34,306 nt of DNA, from assembly GCA_034659475.1 (NCBI GenBank), contig JAYEHK010000151.1:1-34306 (forward strand). Direction: 5' to 3'. Both the position numbers and the translations under genes were made by a program. Within the stretch, counting starts at the first letter, position 1. Each line of letters starts with the position of its first letter. Source of the DNA: JAYEHK01 sp034659475 (GTDB lineage Bacteria; Bacillota; Syntrophomonadia; Syntrophomonadales; Syntrophomonadaceae). Below are positions 1 through 8,274 of the stretch, piece by piece. Below the pieces are notes generated by a model. The model had not been told where the DNA came from. It saw nothing but the letters and a program-made list of their open reading frames with translations, and ran no database searches.

Positions 1-124
1 TTTCGGTTGATTTGGATTTGCATTTAAATCATACCAATAAATCGGGGTTCATGCGGATTTTTTATGTCTTTTTCGACCTGTTTTAGCCTCTATTTTTGCT
101 TGCTTTATGGGGTGCGAAACTTAA

Positions 125-192
125 GTTGTAACATTCACCATCCCTATCTACCAACTTGCAGGAACTCCTGCTACTTCTGATGGTGTTACAAC
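125..192. repeat. imperfect inverted repeat with inner hairpin
   Basis: GTTGTAACA at 125-133 plus CCATC at 138-142 faces GATGGTGTTACAAC at 179-192. Between the arms a smaller perfect hairpin, GCAGGA/TCCTGC, sits at 158-171. No gene is seen in 1-340 apart from this structure and the palindrome at 219-234. The function is unknown. It could be a transcript hairpin left by an upstream gene or a leader structure of the following ABC gene. Confidence 0.45.
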
Positions 193-218
193 CGGATCCT
201 CCCCATGCCTCCCCTGAC

Positions 219-234
219 CTTACAAAATTGTAAG
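219..234. promoter_or_regulatory. perfect palindrome upstream of ABC gene, possible operator
   Basis: CTTACAA, two bases, then TTGTAAG form a perfect 7-2-7 inverted repeat about 105 bases before the ABC ATPase start. ABC genes of the BceA type are usually controlled by a response regulator or a repressor binding such sites, so an operator role is a reasonable inference. No regulator gene is present nearby to support it. Confidence 0.4.
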
Positions 235-340
235 AATTACCGGCGTTTTGTTACCTAGATAAATGGAACACACGATTGGATTATGTCATTATAGTAGCAG
301 AGCAATCCTTGAAATCGGCTAATAATGGGAGGAAACATAA

Positions 341-928
341 ATGAATAACGTTTTAGAAGTGAGAAATCTAAAAAAGGTTTACGGTTCACGAGGGAACCTG
401 TATCCTGCGCTTGATAATATTAACCTGGATATTAAAACGGGAGAATTCGTTGGTATCATGGGACCCTCAGGAGCAGGTAAAACCACCCTTTTAAATGTAA
501 TCGCCACAATTGACAGGCCTACTGGAGGGAGCATACACATCGATGGCGCTGATATTGCCAGGATGAATGAAGCGAAGTTGGCCGCCTTTAGAAGGAATAA
601 GCTTGGTTTTATCTTTCAGGACTTCAATCTCCTAGACACCTTAACGATTAAGGAGAATATCGTTCTCCCTCTGGCACTGGCTAAAGTTAATGCTTTAAAA
701 ATTGAACGGCGGGTCGTAGAAGCAGCGATTACTCTGGGAATAGAAGATATCTTAAACAAATATCCGTATGAGGTTTCAGGGGGACAAAAACAGCGAACCG
801 CTGCAGCCCGGGCAATTATCCATAATCCCAGTCTTATACTGGCTGATGAACCCACCGGCGCACTGGATTCCAAATCCTCTGCTGAACTCTTATTTCATTT
901 ATTATCTGCTAACGGTCAATTCATATAA
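341..928 (+). pseudogene. truncated ABC transporter ATP-binding protein (BceA/MacB/LolD type)
   Basis: This is the ATPase subunit of an ABC transporter of the antimicrobial-peptide export or lipoprotein-release class. Walker A GPSGAGKT is at residues 41-48, the Q-loop glutamine is in FIFQDFNLL (Q93), the signature SGGQKQR is at 146-152, and Walker B LILADE with the following PTGALDSKS is at 165-179. The frame then leaves the family pattern (HLLSANGQFI) and stops at 195 residues, whereas family members have about 225-255. The H-loop histidine and D-loop end are missing, and no permease gene follows. A GGGAGG ribosome site precedes the ATG by about seven bases, so the 5' end is intact. The gene is best read as a 3'-truncated remnant that cannot complete the ATP hydrolysis cycle. 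The replaced sequence downstream (929-1070) shows no recognisable permease remains. Confidence 0.8.
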
Positions 929-1070
929 TCAGATCGTAAATTCAGACTCATAATTGGAATATAAGCAAGCAATATGGTTCAGGCTGCTGGCATCTCTTCG
1001 CATTTTTGACATAGATTGCCGCGATATTACGTGATACAATACATTAAAATAGCGAAAGGAATACAAATCT

Positions 1071-1667
1071 ATGAAACAAAACCCTACTCGCCGTGATCTT
1101 CAGGCAATTGAAACTCGGCAGAGAATATTTGATACCGCATTTCAAATGATATCAGAGTTCGGCTTTGATAACGTTACTGTTGAGGGTATATGTAAGCAAT
1201 CAGGGGTAGCCAAAGGCCTTTTCTACCACTATTTTGATTCCAAAGCGGACATCATTATCGAAACTTATCGAGACGTTGATGACCGGTTTTCTGGTGAGAT
1301 CGATCAATTGCCTCTGAATACCAAGCCCATTGATCGAATACTGCTGGCAGTCAACTTCCAGGCTCGCTACGCAGAAGAAAAGGGACTTCCTTTTACCACA
1401 CAAATCTATAAGCATCAGATAGACACCGGGGCGTCCTTCTTTTCTTCCGAAAAAAGAGCCTTTTACCAGTTGATCAGGCGAGCTGTTGTAGATGGGCAAG
1501 AAAATGGCGATCTTCGCAGCGATCACGATCCCGACGAGATCACCCGCCTGGTACTCTGCACCTCTCGTGGTATTACCTATGATTGGTGTCTACGCAAAGG
1601 AGAATATGATCTTGGAAAGATCATGGAAAGGTATTTTCGGATTTTTACCGCAGGCTTTCAGGCGTAA
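1071..1667 (+). CDS. TetR/AcrR family transcriptional regulator
   Basis: This 198-residue protein has the usual TetR length. An N-terminal helix-turn-helix domain spans about residues 12-62, with the characteristic run VTVEGICKQSGVAKGLFYHYF and the following SKADII. The C-terminal ligand domain is not assignable. It starts at ATG after AAAGGAAT. The next gene, on the same strand 248 bases downstream, is an acyl-CoA ligase whose promoter overlaps a perfect TGACCG-type palindrome typical of TetR operators. The likely role is a repressor that senses a fatty acid or acyl-CoA and controls that ligase. This is inference from context, and the regulator may also control itself. Confidence 0.85.
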   Translation: MKQNPTRRDLQAIETRQRIFDTAFQMISEFGFDNVTVEGICKQSGVAKGLFYHYFDSKADIIIETYRDVDDRFSGEIDQLPLNTKPIDRILLAVNFQARYAEEKGLPFTTQIYKHQIDTGASFFSSEKRAFYQLIRRAVVDGQENGDLRSDHDPDEITRLVLCTSRGITYDWCLRKGEYDLGKIMERYFRIFTAGFQA

Positions 1668-1747
1668 TACTGTTTCCACCTTGGCCTGCCAGCCGTTATT
1701 CTGTACTTCCTTCACTACACCCTATTCTTTTATCTTTGTTCTTCTTT

Positions 1748-1842
1748 CACGAAATATTTTGACAAAATAAAATTTTTGTAATATTTACGCAATTTTTATA
1801 ACCGATAACTACAATAAGCAATATTTATCGAAATATTTCGTG
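1748..1842. promoter_or_regulatory. paired CGAAATATTT motifs in the ligase upstream region
   Basis: CACGAAATATTT at 1748-1759 and its exact reverse complement AAATATTTCGTG at 1831-1842 face each other. The second copy lies in a perfect 12-base palindrome, CGAAATATTTCG, at 1829-1840, which ends 11 bases before the -35 box of the ligase promoter. A weak second promoter may lie between them (TTGACA 1759-1764, 17 bases, TATTTA 1782-1787). The two sites look like binding sites for a dimeric regulator other than the one using the 1852-1864 palindrome. Confidence 0.35.
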
Positions 1843-1850
1843 CGTTTTTG

Positions 1851-1880
1851 TTGACCGTCGGTCATTGACTTTGTTATAAT
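1851..1880 (+). promoter_or_regulatory. sigma-A promoter with overlapping TetR-type operator
   Basis: The -35 TTGACC (1851-1856), an 18-base spacer and a consensus -10 TATAAT (1875-1880) lie 35 bases before the acyl-CoA ligase start. The perfect palindrome TGACCG-T-CGGTCA at 1852-1864 overlaps the -35 box. A repressor bound there would block RNA polymerase. The divided TGACCG half sites are typical of TetR-family operators, and a TetR gene lies just upstream. Confidence 0.7.
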
Positions 1881-1915
1881 AGTTTTATCACAAATCGAAT
1901 AAAGGAGGAACAGAT

Positions 1916-3559
1916 ATGGAACAGATTGGCCATCAAGTTCAGTTAACTCTAAAGAGATTCCTCGATTACGGCATGATATATGCGCCTAATCAAATTATTA
2001 AGTATCGTGATGAACTAGAGTTTACCTATACTGAACACTTCGAAAGGGTAAAAAAACTATCCAATGCTTTAAAAAGCCTTGGTGTTAAGTCCGGCGAAGC
2101 TGTAGGCATGCTGGAATGGGATACTTATCGCTATCTGGAGGCTCATTGGGCCATTCCCCTTTACGGCTCCCTCTTTCACACAGTTAATGTACGTATGTCC
2201 CCTGACCAGATTGCCTATTGCATTAACCATGCTCAAGACGTTGTTCTGTTCGTTAATGAAGAATTCGTCCCCTTGCTGGAGAGCATCCAGGATCAACTTA
2301 CAACAGTTAAGACCTATGTTGTCATGTCAGATAACAAAGATTATAAACCCTCAACTACACTTCCCAACGTGATTGAATACGAAGATCTATTAGGAAAGCA
2401 ATCAGCAGATTATGAATTCCCGGATATATCGGAAAATACCCGGGCAACACTCTGCTATACCTCTGGAACCACTGGCAACCCCAAAGGTGTGGTCTTTACC
2501 CAGCGCGAGCTCTTCATGCATGCGATTTCCGTTTGTATGACCTGGGGACTATATCCTGGTGGAATGAATTTTAGAGCGAACCAGGTTTACATGCCCCTGA
2601 CTCCTATGTTTCATGTTCAGGCCTGGGGCGTACCCTACTTCGCATTTATGCTGGGCTGCAAATATGTTCTTCCCGGTCGTTATGAGCCTGACAAAATACT
2701 CAAATGGCTCAGCGAAGAAAAGGTTGACTTCAGCCATTGTGTTACTACTATTCTGCACATGCTGGTCTTCCATCCCGATGCCGAGAAATACGACCTCAGT
2801 AACTGGCGTGTAGGCCTGGGCGGAGCTAAGCTCAACCGTCAGCTCGCTGAACGTGCCTGGGAACTGGGTATCATTGGTCAATCCTGTTACGGAATGACCG
2901 AGACCTGCCCGGCTATGACTTTGGGACAATTGAAAGCCGAGCATTTAGACCTACCTATGGAAGATAAAATTTCATATTACATTAAGAGCGGCATTCCCTG
3001 GGTCTTTTCAGAGGCTAAGGTCGTAGATGAAGACTTTAATGATCTGCCTCATGATGGTCACTCTGTAGGTGACGTTGTGGTTCGCACCCCCTGGTGCACA
3101 CACGAATACTTCCATGAACCCGAAAAGACCAAAGAGCTTTGGAAAAACAACTGGTTAAATACCGGAGACGTTGGGCTCATTGACGAAGAAGGCTACCTGA
3201 TGATAACAGATCGCAACAAAGATGCCATTAAATCAGGCGGTGAATGGATTTCCACCCTGACACTGGAAGATGCAGTCAGCCAATATAAACCAGTCCTTGA
3301 GTGTGCAGTCATAGGTGTTCCCCATCCCCGCTGGGATGAACGCCCCTGTGCCTGTATCGCGTTAAAACCGGGAGAAACCGCAACAGCCGAAGATATTCGC
3401 AATCATATGATTCAGTTCGCCAACGAAGGCAAGATTGAAAAATGGTGGATTCCGGATCTGACCGATGGCTATTTCTTTGTGGATGCCATACCACATAACT
3501 ACATTGGTAAGATTGACAAAAACGTCTTACGCCAGATGATTGCCGATAGCAAGAAATAA
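1916..3559 (+). CDS. long/medium-chain fatty acid-CoA ligase (AMP-binding family)
   Basis: This cytoplasmic enzyme activates a carboxylic acid to acyl-AMP and then acyl-CoA using ATP and CoA. The 547 residues match the full length of the AlkK/FadD-like group. The ATP-binding P-loop motif YTSGTTGNPKG is at residues 181-191, the A5 motif YGMTET at 325-330, the TGD motif and the hinge region ITDRNKDAIKSGGEWIS follow, and the C-terminal catalytic lysine lies in YIGKIDKNVLR near the end (K532). The start is an ATG after AAAGGAGGAACAGAT. It is monocistronic, followed by a hairpin at 3588-3620. The regulator just upstream and the palindrome in its promoter suggest control by the acid or the acyl-CoA. 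The exact chain length cannot be read from the sequence. In a syntrophic or fermentative anaerobe it could feed beta-oxidation. Confidence 0.9.
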   Translation: MEQIGHQVQLTLKRFLDYGMIYAPNQIIKYRDELEFTYTEHFERVKKLSNALKSLGVKSGEAVGMLEWDTYRYLEAHWAIPLYGSLFHTVNVRMSPDQIAYCINHAQDVVLFVNEEFVPLLESIQDQLTTVKTYVVMSDNKDYKPSTTLPNVIEYEDLLGKQSADYEFPDISENTRATLCYTSGTTGNPKGVVFTQRELFMHAISVCMTWGLYPGGMNFRANQVYMPLTPMFHVQAWGVPYFAFMLGCKYVLPGRYEPDKILKWLSEEKVDFSHCVTTILHMLVFHPDAEKYDLSNWRVGLGGAKLNRQLAERAWELGIIGQSCYGMTETCPAMTLGQLKAEHLDLPMEDKISYYIKSGIPWVFSEAKVVDEDFNDLPHDGHSVGDVVVRTPWCTHEYFHEPEKTKELWKNNWLNTGDVGLIDEEGYLMITDRNKDAIKSGGEWISTLTLEDAVSQYKPVLECAVIGVPHPRWDERPCACIALKPGETATAEDIRNHMIQFANEGKIEKWWIPDLTDGYFFVDAIPHNYIGKIDKNVLRQMIADSKK

Positions 3560-3587
3560 CCCCCTGACAATAGCATGCAAAAAAGAG

Positions 3588-3628
3588 AACGAGGGCGGAA
3601 GATCATACTTCCTGCCCTCGCTTTCTTT
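3588..3628 (+). terminator. hairpin terminator after the acyl-CoA ligase gene
   Basis: CGAGGGC and GGAAG pair with CTTCC and GCCCTCG (arms within 3590-3620), followed by a T-rich run, CTTTCTTTT. A nearly identical hairpin occurs at 14079-14115, so this is a repeated terminator-like unit. Confidence 0.75.
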
Positions 3629-3694
3629 TGGCTGATACAGGGAACGCTTTGCGTGTGTCATTCCCCTGTATCCTCCTCCTTCATTTCAGAAATA

Positions 3695-3764
3695 TTGACA
3701 TAACACAATTTCTGTGCTATATATTCATTAGCACTCTCAAAGACAGAGTGCTAATGAATATATA
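3695..3764 (+). promoter_or_regulatory. htpG promoter with CIRCE operator (HrcA site)
   Basis: TTAGCACTC (3728-3736), nine bases, GAGTGCTAA (3746-3754) is a perfect match to the CIRCE operator bound by the heat-shock repressor HrcA. The dyad is unusually long: 19-base arms, 3718-3736 and 3746-3764, are fully complementary. The promoter is TTGACA (3695-3700), 17 bases, then TATATA (3718-3723), preceded by an extended -10 TG at 3715-3716. The operator therefore begins at the -10 box and covers the start of transcription. Confidence 0.92.
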
Positions 3765-3849
3765 ATAGCGTCCCAGTGATGATTCATATCGTTTTTCACT
3801 GCGCCGACACCATGTGTGCGTAGTTTTTATTATGAAAGGAGCAATTTAC

Positions 3850-5730
3850 ATGGAAACAAAACAATTTCAGGCCGAGTCGAAGCGCCTGCTCGATCTAATG
3901 ATCAATTCCATTTACACCCATCGGGAAATCTTTATAAGAGAGCTCATTTCTAATTCCAGTGATGCCATTGATAAGATTTATTACCGGGCCTTAACAGACC
4001 CCTCTATCGTTTTCGAGAACGATAATTATCATATCAAGGTAACCGCTGATAAGGAAAATCGAATTCTGAGCATCTCAGATACTGGTATCGGCATGACCGA
4101 AGAAGACCTGGAAGATAATCTCGGCATAATTGCCAAAAGTGGCTCTTTGAACTTCAAAAATAACAACGAATTAAAAGATGGTTATGATATTATCGGCCAA
4201 TTCGGCGTCGGCTTTTACTCTGCCTTTATGGTCGCAGATACAGTAACCGTTATCAGCAGATCCGTTGACAGCGATCAGGCATACAAATGGGAATCACACG
4301 GTGCAGAAGGCTACACCATTGACCCCTGTGAGAAAAGCACTTTCGGTACCGACATTATTTTAAACCTCAAGGAAAACACCGAGGATGAACAGTATGATGA
4401 ATATTTAGAGGAATACAGATTACGATCAATCATTAAGAAATACTCTGATTTTATTCGCTATCCCATCAAAATGGACATCAACACCAGAAGATTAAAAGAT
4501 GGCAGCGAAGATGAATTCGAAGAAATCACAGAAGAACAAATCATCAACAGCATGGTGCCTATCTGGAAGAAAAATAAAAACGAACTGACACAGGAAATGT
4601 ACGATAACTTCTATGCCGAAAAGCATTACGGTTTTGACCAGCCGATCAAACATATTCATATCAATGCAGAGGGCATGGTCAGCTATAACGCTATTCTATA
4701 TATTCCCGAACAAACGCCCTATGACTATTACACCAAAGAGTACGAAAAGGGCCTGGAGCTCTATTCCAATGGCGTTTTAATAATGAATAAATGCGCTGAC
4801 TTACTGCCTGACTATTTCAGTTTTGTCAAAGGCATGGTCGATTCCGAGGATCTGTCTCTAAACATTTCCAGAGAGATGTTACAGCATAATCGGCAGGTCA
4901 AAGTAATGTCCAAAAATATTGAAACCAAAATCAAAAGTGAATTAGAAAACCTGCTAAAAAATGAAAGAGACAAATATGAAACCTTCTACCAATCCTTCGG
5001 CATTCAACTGAAGTATGGTCTTTACGCCGATTTCGGGAGTCATAAAGACGTCCTTCAGGATCTGCTCATGTTCTATTCTTCCACCGAGAAAAAGATGGCC
5101 ACATTAGGCGAATATGTCAGCAGAATGCCTGAAGAGCAAAAATTCATTTATTATGCTGCGGGTGAATCCGTCGAAAGAATTGAAAGTTTGCCGCAAACAG
5201 AACTGGTATCAGATAAAGGTTATGAGATTCTATATTTTACGGATGACGTAGATGAATTTGCCATCAAGATGCTTATGAATTATCAGAACAAAGAGTTTAA
5301 ATCCGTTTCCAGCAGCGACCTGGGAATCGAGCCTGATGAAAATGAAGCCGATGACACCGCCGAGGATGCTGCTACGCAGTCCCTGTTCGATTCAATGAAG
5401 AATATTCTGACAGATCAAGTCAAAGCTGTTCGGGCTTCAAAACGCCTGAAACATCATCCGGTATGTTTATCCAATGAAGGTGAACTGTCCATTGAAATGG
5501 AGAAAATACTCAGCACCATGCCAGATAACAATGAACTCAAAGCAGATAAAGTCTTAGAAATCAACACCAACCACGAAGTGTTTAACGCCTTAAAAGATGC
5601 TTACGAAAACGATAAAGATAAGCTCGACCTTTATACGAGTCTGTTATATAATCAAGCCCTTCTAATTGAAGGATTACCCATTAGCGATCCCGTGAAATTC
5701 ACGAACGACATCTGCAAAATCATGCGTTAG
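3850..5730 (+). CDS. htpG: molecular chaperone HtpG (bacterial Hsp90)
   Basis: This is the ATP-dependent cytoplasmic chaperone of the Hsp90 family. With the start chosen here it has 626 residues, the normal HtpG length. The start is the ATG of METKQFQAES, 10 bases after AAAGGAG; an upstream in-frame ATG at 3814 lacks a ribosome site and adds non-family residues. The GHKL ATPase motifs are seen in order: RELISNSSDAIDK, then SDTGIGM, then GQFGVGFYSAFMV. The middle domain carries LYSNGVLIMNKC and the conserved arginine run SLNISREMLQHNR. The C-terminal dimer domain is complete. Control by HrcA through the CIRCE element upstream is well supported. In many Firmicutes htpG is not a CIRCE gene (B. 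subtilis htpG is class III), so this wiring differs from that model. A TetR gene follows after 45 bases and may be co-transcribed. Confidence 0.97.
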   Translation: METKQFQAESKRLLDLMINSIYTHREIFIRELISNSSDAIDKIYYRALTDPSIVFENDNYHIKVTADKENRILSISDTGIGMTEEDLEDNLGIIAKSGSLNFKNNNELKDGYDIIGQFGVGFYSAFMVADTVTVISRSVDSDQAYKWESHGAEGYTIDPCEKSTFGTDIILNLKENTEDEQYDEYLEEYRLRSIIKKYSDFIRYPIKMDINTRRLKDGSEDEFEEITEEQIINSMVPIWKKNKNELTQEMYDNFYAEKHYGFDQPIKHIHINAEGMVSYNAILYIPEQTPYDYYTKEYEKGLELYSNGVLIMNKCADLLPDYFSFVKGMVDSEDLSLNISREMLQHNRQVKVMSKNIETKIKSELENLLKNERDKYETFYQSFGIQLKYGLYADFGSHKDVLQDLLMFYSSTEKKMATLGEYVSRMPEEQKFIYYAAGESVERIESLPQTELVSDKGYEILYFTDDVDEFAIKMLMNYQNKEFKSVSSSDLGIEPDENEADDTAEDAATQSLFDSMKNILTDQVKAVRASKRLKHHPVCLSNEGELSIEMEKILSTMPDNNELKADKVLEINTNHEVFNALKDAYENDKDKLDLYTSLLYNQALLIEGLPISDPVKFTNDICKIMR

Positions 5731-5775
5731 CTTGCAGTCACCTCATTTTATCACTTTGGAAAGTAGGCGAAAACC

Positions 5776-6342
5776 TTGACCAGAGCAGGTAAGCAAACGG
5801 GAAATCAGAACCGCCAAAAAATATTAGATGTAACCAGTCAATTAATAACCCAAAAAGGTGTTTCCAATACATCAGTCAGCGATATTGTGGAAATGGTTGG
5901 TATTAGTCGAGGAACACTTCATTATTACTTCCCATCAAAAAGCCAGCTGATTAGCGAGGTCACTACCCAGCAAGTGAATCACCTTACCACCAGTTGGCTT
6001 GAAAAAATAGCAAGTATAGAAACCAATGACAACCCACAAATGCTGCTCAAAGAAATTATTGAGGATTTTGTCAATGAAGGCACCAATACATTAAACCTCT
6101 ACCTGCTCTATGATGCCGTAACTGGGAATGAGGAACTGCTTGGTCGTTTTAAGGATAAATACAAGCAGTGGTTACAGGTAATTCAGGAAATACTTGATAA
6201 AGTTCTTTCTGATTCAGAAGAAGATAATGCCGTGTTAGCTCATATCATTCTAGCCGTGATCGATGGCCTTACCCTCCAGGGCCAGTTAGGAATAGGAGAT
6301 ATTCCGGCTGAACAAATTGCACAGCGTTTACTAAAGAAATGA
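5776..6342 (+). CDS. TetR/AcrR family transcriptional regulator
   Basis: This 188-residue regulator has an N-terminal helix-turn-helix at about residues 14-60, with VSDIVEMVGISRGTLHYYF followed by PSKSQLI, a strong TetR signature. The C-terminal part resembles TetR ligand domains of the YvdT/TetR_C group in length but no specific ligand can be inferred. The start used is TTG, preceded by GGAAAGTAGG, because no ATG exists before the helix-turn-helix. It lies 45 bases after htpG on the same strand, with no terminator between, so it probably shares the heat-shock transcript. A strong hairpin at 6351-6380 ends the unit. Confidence 0.85.
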   Translation: MTRAGKQTGNQNRQKILDVTSQLITQKGVSNTSVSDIVEMVGISRGTLHYYFPSKSQLISEVTTQQVNHLTTSWLEKIASIETNDNPQMLLKEIIEDFVNEGTNTLNLYLLYDAVTGNEELLGRFKDKYKQWLQVIQEILDKVLSDSEEDNAVLAHIILAVIDGLTLQGQLGIGDIPAEQIAQRLLKK

Positions 6343-6350
6343 TTTTATAA

Positions 6351-6383
6351 AGCACGGCAGCATTTAGATGCTGCCGTGCTTCT
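6351..6383 (+). terminator. hairpin terminator after htpG-tetR
   Basis: A perfect 13-base stem, AGCACGGCAGCAT/ATGCTGCCGTGCT, with a TTAG loop (6351-6380) and a short T-rich tail. It separates the plus-strand htpG unit from the convergent minus-strand VOC gene and may act in both directions. Confidence 0.75.
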
Positions 6384-6427
6384 ATCATAGCCAGCACTGT
6401 CTCCCTATTCAGAGGCTGTGCTAATTA

Positions 6428-6793
6428 TCAAACAAATTCAATCAACTGAATTGCATTTCCTTCGGGATCTTCGATGAATGCAATTTTTCTGTCTGCTCTA
6501 AATTGGGAAGGTTCTAACTGGAAACGAACTGACTTTTGTTTAAGCTGCTGACAATACTCTTGCAGGTTCTCAACCTGCAGCGCCAGGTGGCTGAAACCAC
6601 TGTCAAAAGAATGGTCTCCAGGTTGAAACGATTGCTCAATTTCAAAACTAACTGAACCGTCACCCACGAAATAGAATTGATTTCCTCCCAGATCGACGAC
6701 CTCCTGCAAATCCAAACCCAGGATCTCTTTATAGAAATGCAGCGCCTTTTCAACATCTCTAACCTTCACGCCAAAGTGATGAATACGCATCAT
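6428..6793 (-). CDS. VOC family (glyoxalase/bleomycin-resistance fold) protein
   Basis: This 121-residue single VOC domain protein has two beta-alpha-beta-beta-beta modules. The N-terminal metal-type histidine is in MMRIHHFGVKV, and the C-terminal glutamate is in EDPEGNAIQLIEF, the usual VOC ending. A second metal-type histidine is in SGFSHLALQV. Such proteins include methylmalonyl-CoA epimerase, lactoylglutathione lyase and dioxygenases, and the sequence alone does not choose between them. It starts ATG ATG after a run of G residues and lies only eight bases downstream of the aminotransferase gene, so the two are very likely one operon and act on related compounds. Confidence 0.8.
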   Translation of the reverse strand: MMRIHHFGVKVRDVEKALHFYKEILGLDLQEVVDLGGNQFYFVGDGSVSFEIEQSFQPGDHSFDSGFSHLALQVENLQEYCQQLKQKSVRFQLEPSQFRADRKIAFIEDPEGNAIQLIEFV

Positions 6794-6801
6794 TTACCCC
6801 C

Positions 6802-8040
6802 CTATTTGCCAAACTCCTTTTGGGTTAATGTAAAACATTCATCGGTTATTGTCAGGGTTTTCTTAATATCCTCCTCGGTATGAGCACCTGATAAAAACCA
6901 GTTATGATGAGGATGCAAAAACACTCCTCTGAGTGCTGCTTTTCCGCAGAAAAAACGCGCTATGGAAAAATCATCGTCCCCATCAAAGCGCATAAATGGC
7001 ATTGCAGGATGACCCGAGATCCGCACCTTCAGATTATGGGATGTGGCCTGTTCTTCCAGACCCTTTAACAGGCTTTCACCCATTTCTTTAACATAATCCA
7101 CAACGCCATCCCGTTCTATTGCTTGCATGCACGCAAGAGAGGCCGCCATTGGAACTGCACTGAAGAAATGTGTACCTGTAAAAAATGCATTTGAAACAGA
7201 CGCTTTCAGTATTTCTTTCCCCATTAAAGCAGCAATTGGATATCCATTACCCATCGCCTTGCCGAAACAGACCATATCAGGCTCAAACCCAAAATAGCAG
7301 TGAGATCCATGAACATCCAGACGAAAACCACATCTGATGTCATCAACAATAATAAGGATTCCTTCCCTGTCACAGATTTGTCTTAATTCCTGATAAAAAC
7401 CTGGAGCAGGCATTTCCTGATCACCCAACGCAGGATGATGATAGGGAGTTACCATAACAGCAGCTACATTTCCAGTATTCTGGGCAATAAGCGTTTTTAT
7501 TTCATCCATATTATTATAAGTAAAGGAAAGTACATGTTCCTGATAATCGCTGGGTATTCCAAAATCAGAATGCGTACACCAATAATGAGCACCATGATAA
7601 GCACCCTGCGCTGTTAGGATTTTCTTTTTTCCCGTAAAACCTCTGGCTATCGTGGTTGAAAATGTTGTAACGTCCGATCCATTTTTAGCAAAAACAATCC
7701 AATCCTGACCGTCAACTAGATCTACCATATATTCTGCCGTTTCATTCCAGCGATCACTGGGTAACGTGAAGGCATCCCCTTTTTTCATTTGCTCTATCGC
7801 AGCGTGATCAACTTCTTCATTACATAATCCAAGAATATTCGTTCCAAACGAACACATGTAATCAATATACTCATTTCCGTCAACATCCCATATATGACTG
7901 CCTTTCCCACGGCATAAAAAACATGGGTAGGAGCCATAGGTCAAAAAGGCCGGTGTGCGCGGTCCATAAATTCCACCCGGGACCACTTTCCTGGCTTTTT
8001 CCATCATGGCATAGGATTTCTCCAAAGAATATTCCTTCAT
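6802..8040 (-). CDS. class III aminotransferase, glutamate-1-semialdehyde aminomutase-like
   Basis: This PLP enzyme of 412 residues belongs to fold type I, class III. The PLP-lysine is in the run VCFGKAMGNGYPIAA and the PLP-pyridine aspartate is in IIIVDDIRCGFR. The N-terminal substrate region, PGGIYGPRTP, resembles HemL and its paralogues. It is unlikely to be the tetrapyrrole enzyme itself, because it lacks hem neighbours and its motif around the active-site lysine differs from typical HemL. It starts at ATG with AAAAGGGGAGGATAAG just upstream. A sigma-A promoter (8206-8234) and a leader of about 150 bases precede it. The adjacent VOC gene is co-transcribed. It probably transaminates a small amino or keto acid; the substrate is unknown. 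Confidence 0.85.
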   Translation of the reverse strand: MKEYSLEKSYAMMEKARKVVPGGIYGPRTPAFLTYGSYPCFLCRGKGSHIWDVDGNEYIDYMCSFGTNILGLCNEEVDHAAIEQMKKGDAFTLPSDRWNETAEYMVDLVDGQDWIVFAKNGSDVTTFSTTIARGFTGKKKILTAQGAYHGAHYWCTHSDFGIPSDYQEHVLSFTYNNMDEIKTLIAQNTGNVAAVMVTPYHHPALGDQEMPAPGFYQELRQICDREGILIIVDDIRCGFRLDVHGSHCYFGFEPDMVCFGKAMGNGYPIAALMGKEILKASVSNAFFTGTHFFSAVPMAASLACMQAIERDGVVDYVKEMGESLLKGLEEQATSHNLKVRISGHPAMPFMRFDGDDDFSIARFFCGKAALRGVFLHPHHNWFLSGAHTEEDIKKTLTITDECFTLTQKEFGK

Positions 8041-8205
8041 GCTTATCCTCCCCTTTTGGTATTTATCAGTTAATGTTGTGAGTCAATTGTGCGCTAATGT
8101 AAATTAGCTTCATCTCATTAAATGACAAAACAGAACCCGCTTTCTCTATGACAGACATACTACCCCCTTCCAATCATTTTGTCGCACGCACGTCCGGTTA
8201 ACTAC

Positions 8206-8234
8206 AGCATAATTATCTGTCCATTTTTTGTCAA
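8206..8234 (-). promoter_or_regulatory. promoter of the aminotransferase-VOC operon
   Basis: Read on the minus strand, TTGACA (8229-8234), 17 bases and TATGCT (8206-8211) form a sigma-A promoter. It lies about 165 bases before the aminotransferase start. The rest of 8041-8205 is leader sequence with no gene. Confidence 0.6.
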
Positions 8235-8274
8235 TACTTTTTGAAGAGCATAGCTTTTTATATTTCATAACCCT

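Noticed and set aside
1007..1045. Promoter for the first TetR gene from TTGACA near 1007
   Set aside because: The only -10-like run (TACAAT) is 23 bases away, too far for a sigma-A promoter.
3814..3849. Longer htpG with 12 extra N-terminal residues
   Set aside because: The extra residues do not match HtpG and contain the ribosome site AAAGGAG of the true start at 3850.
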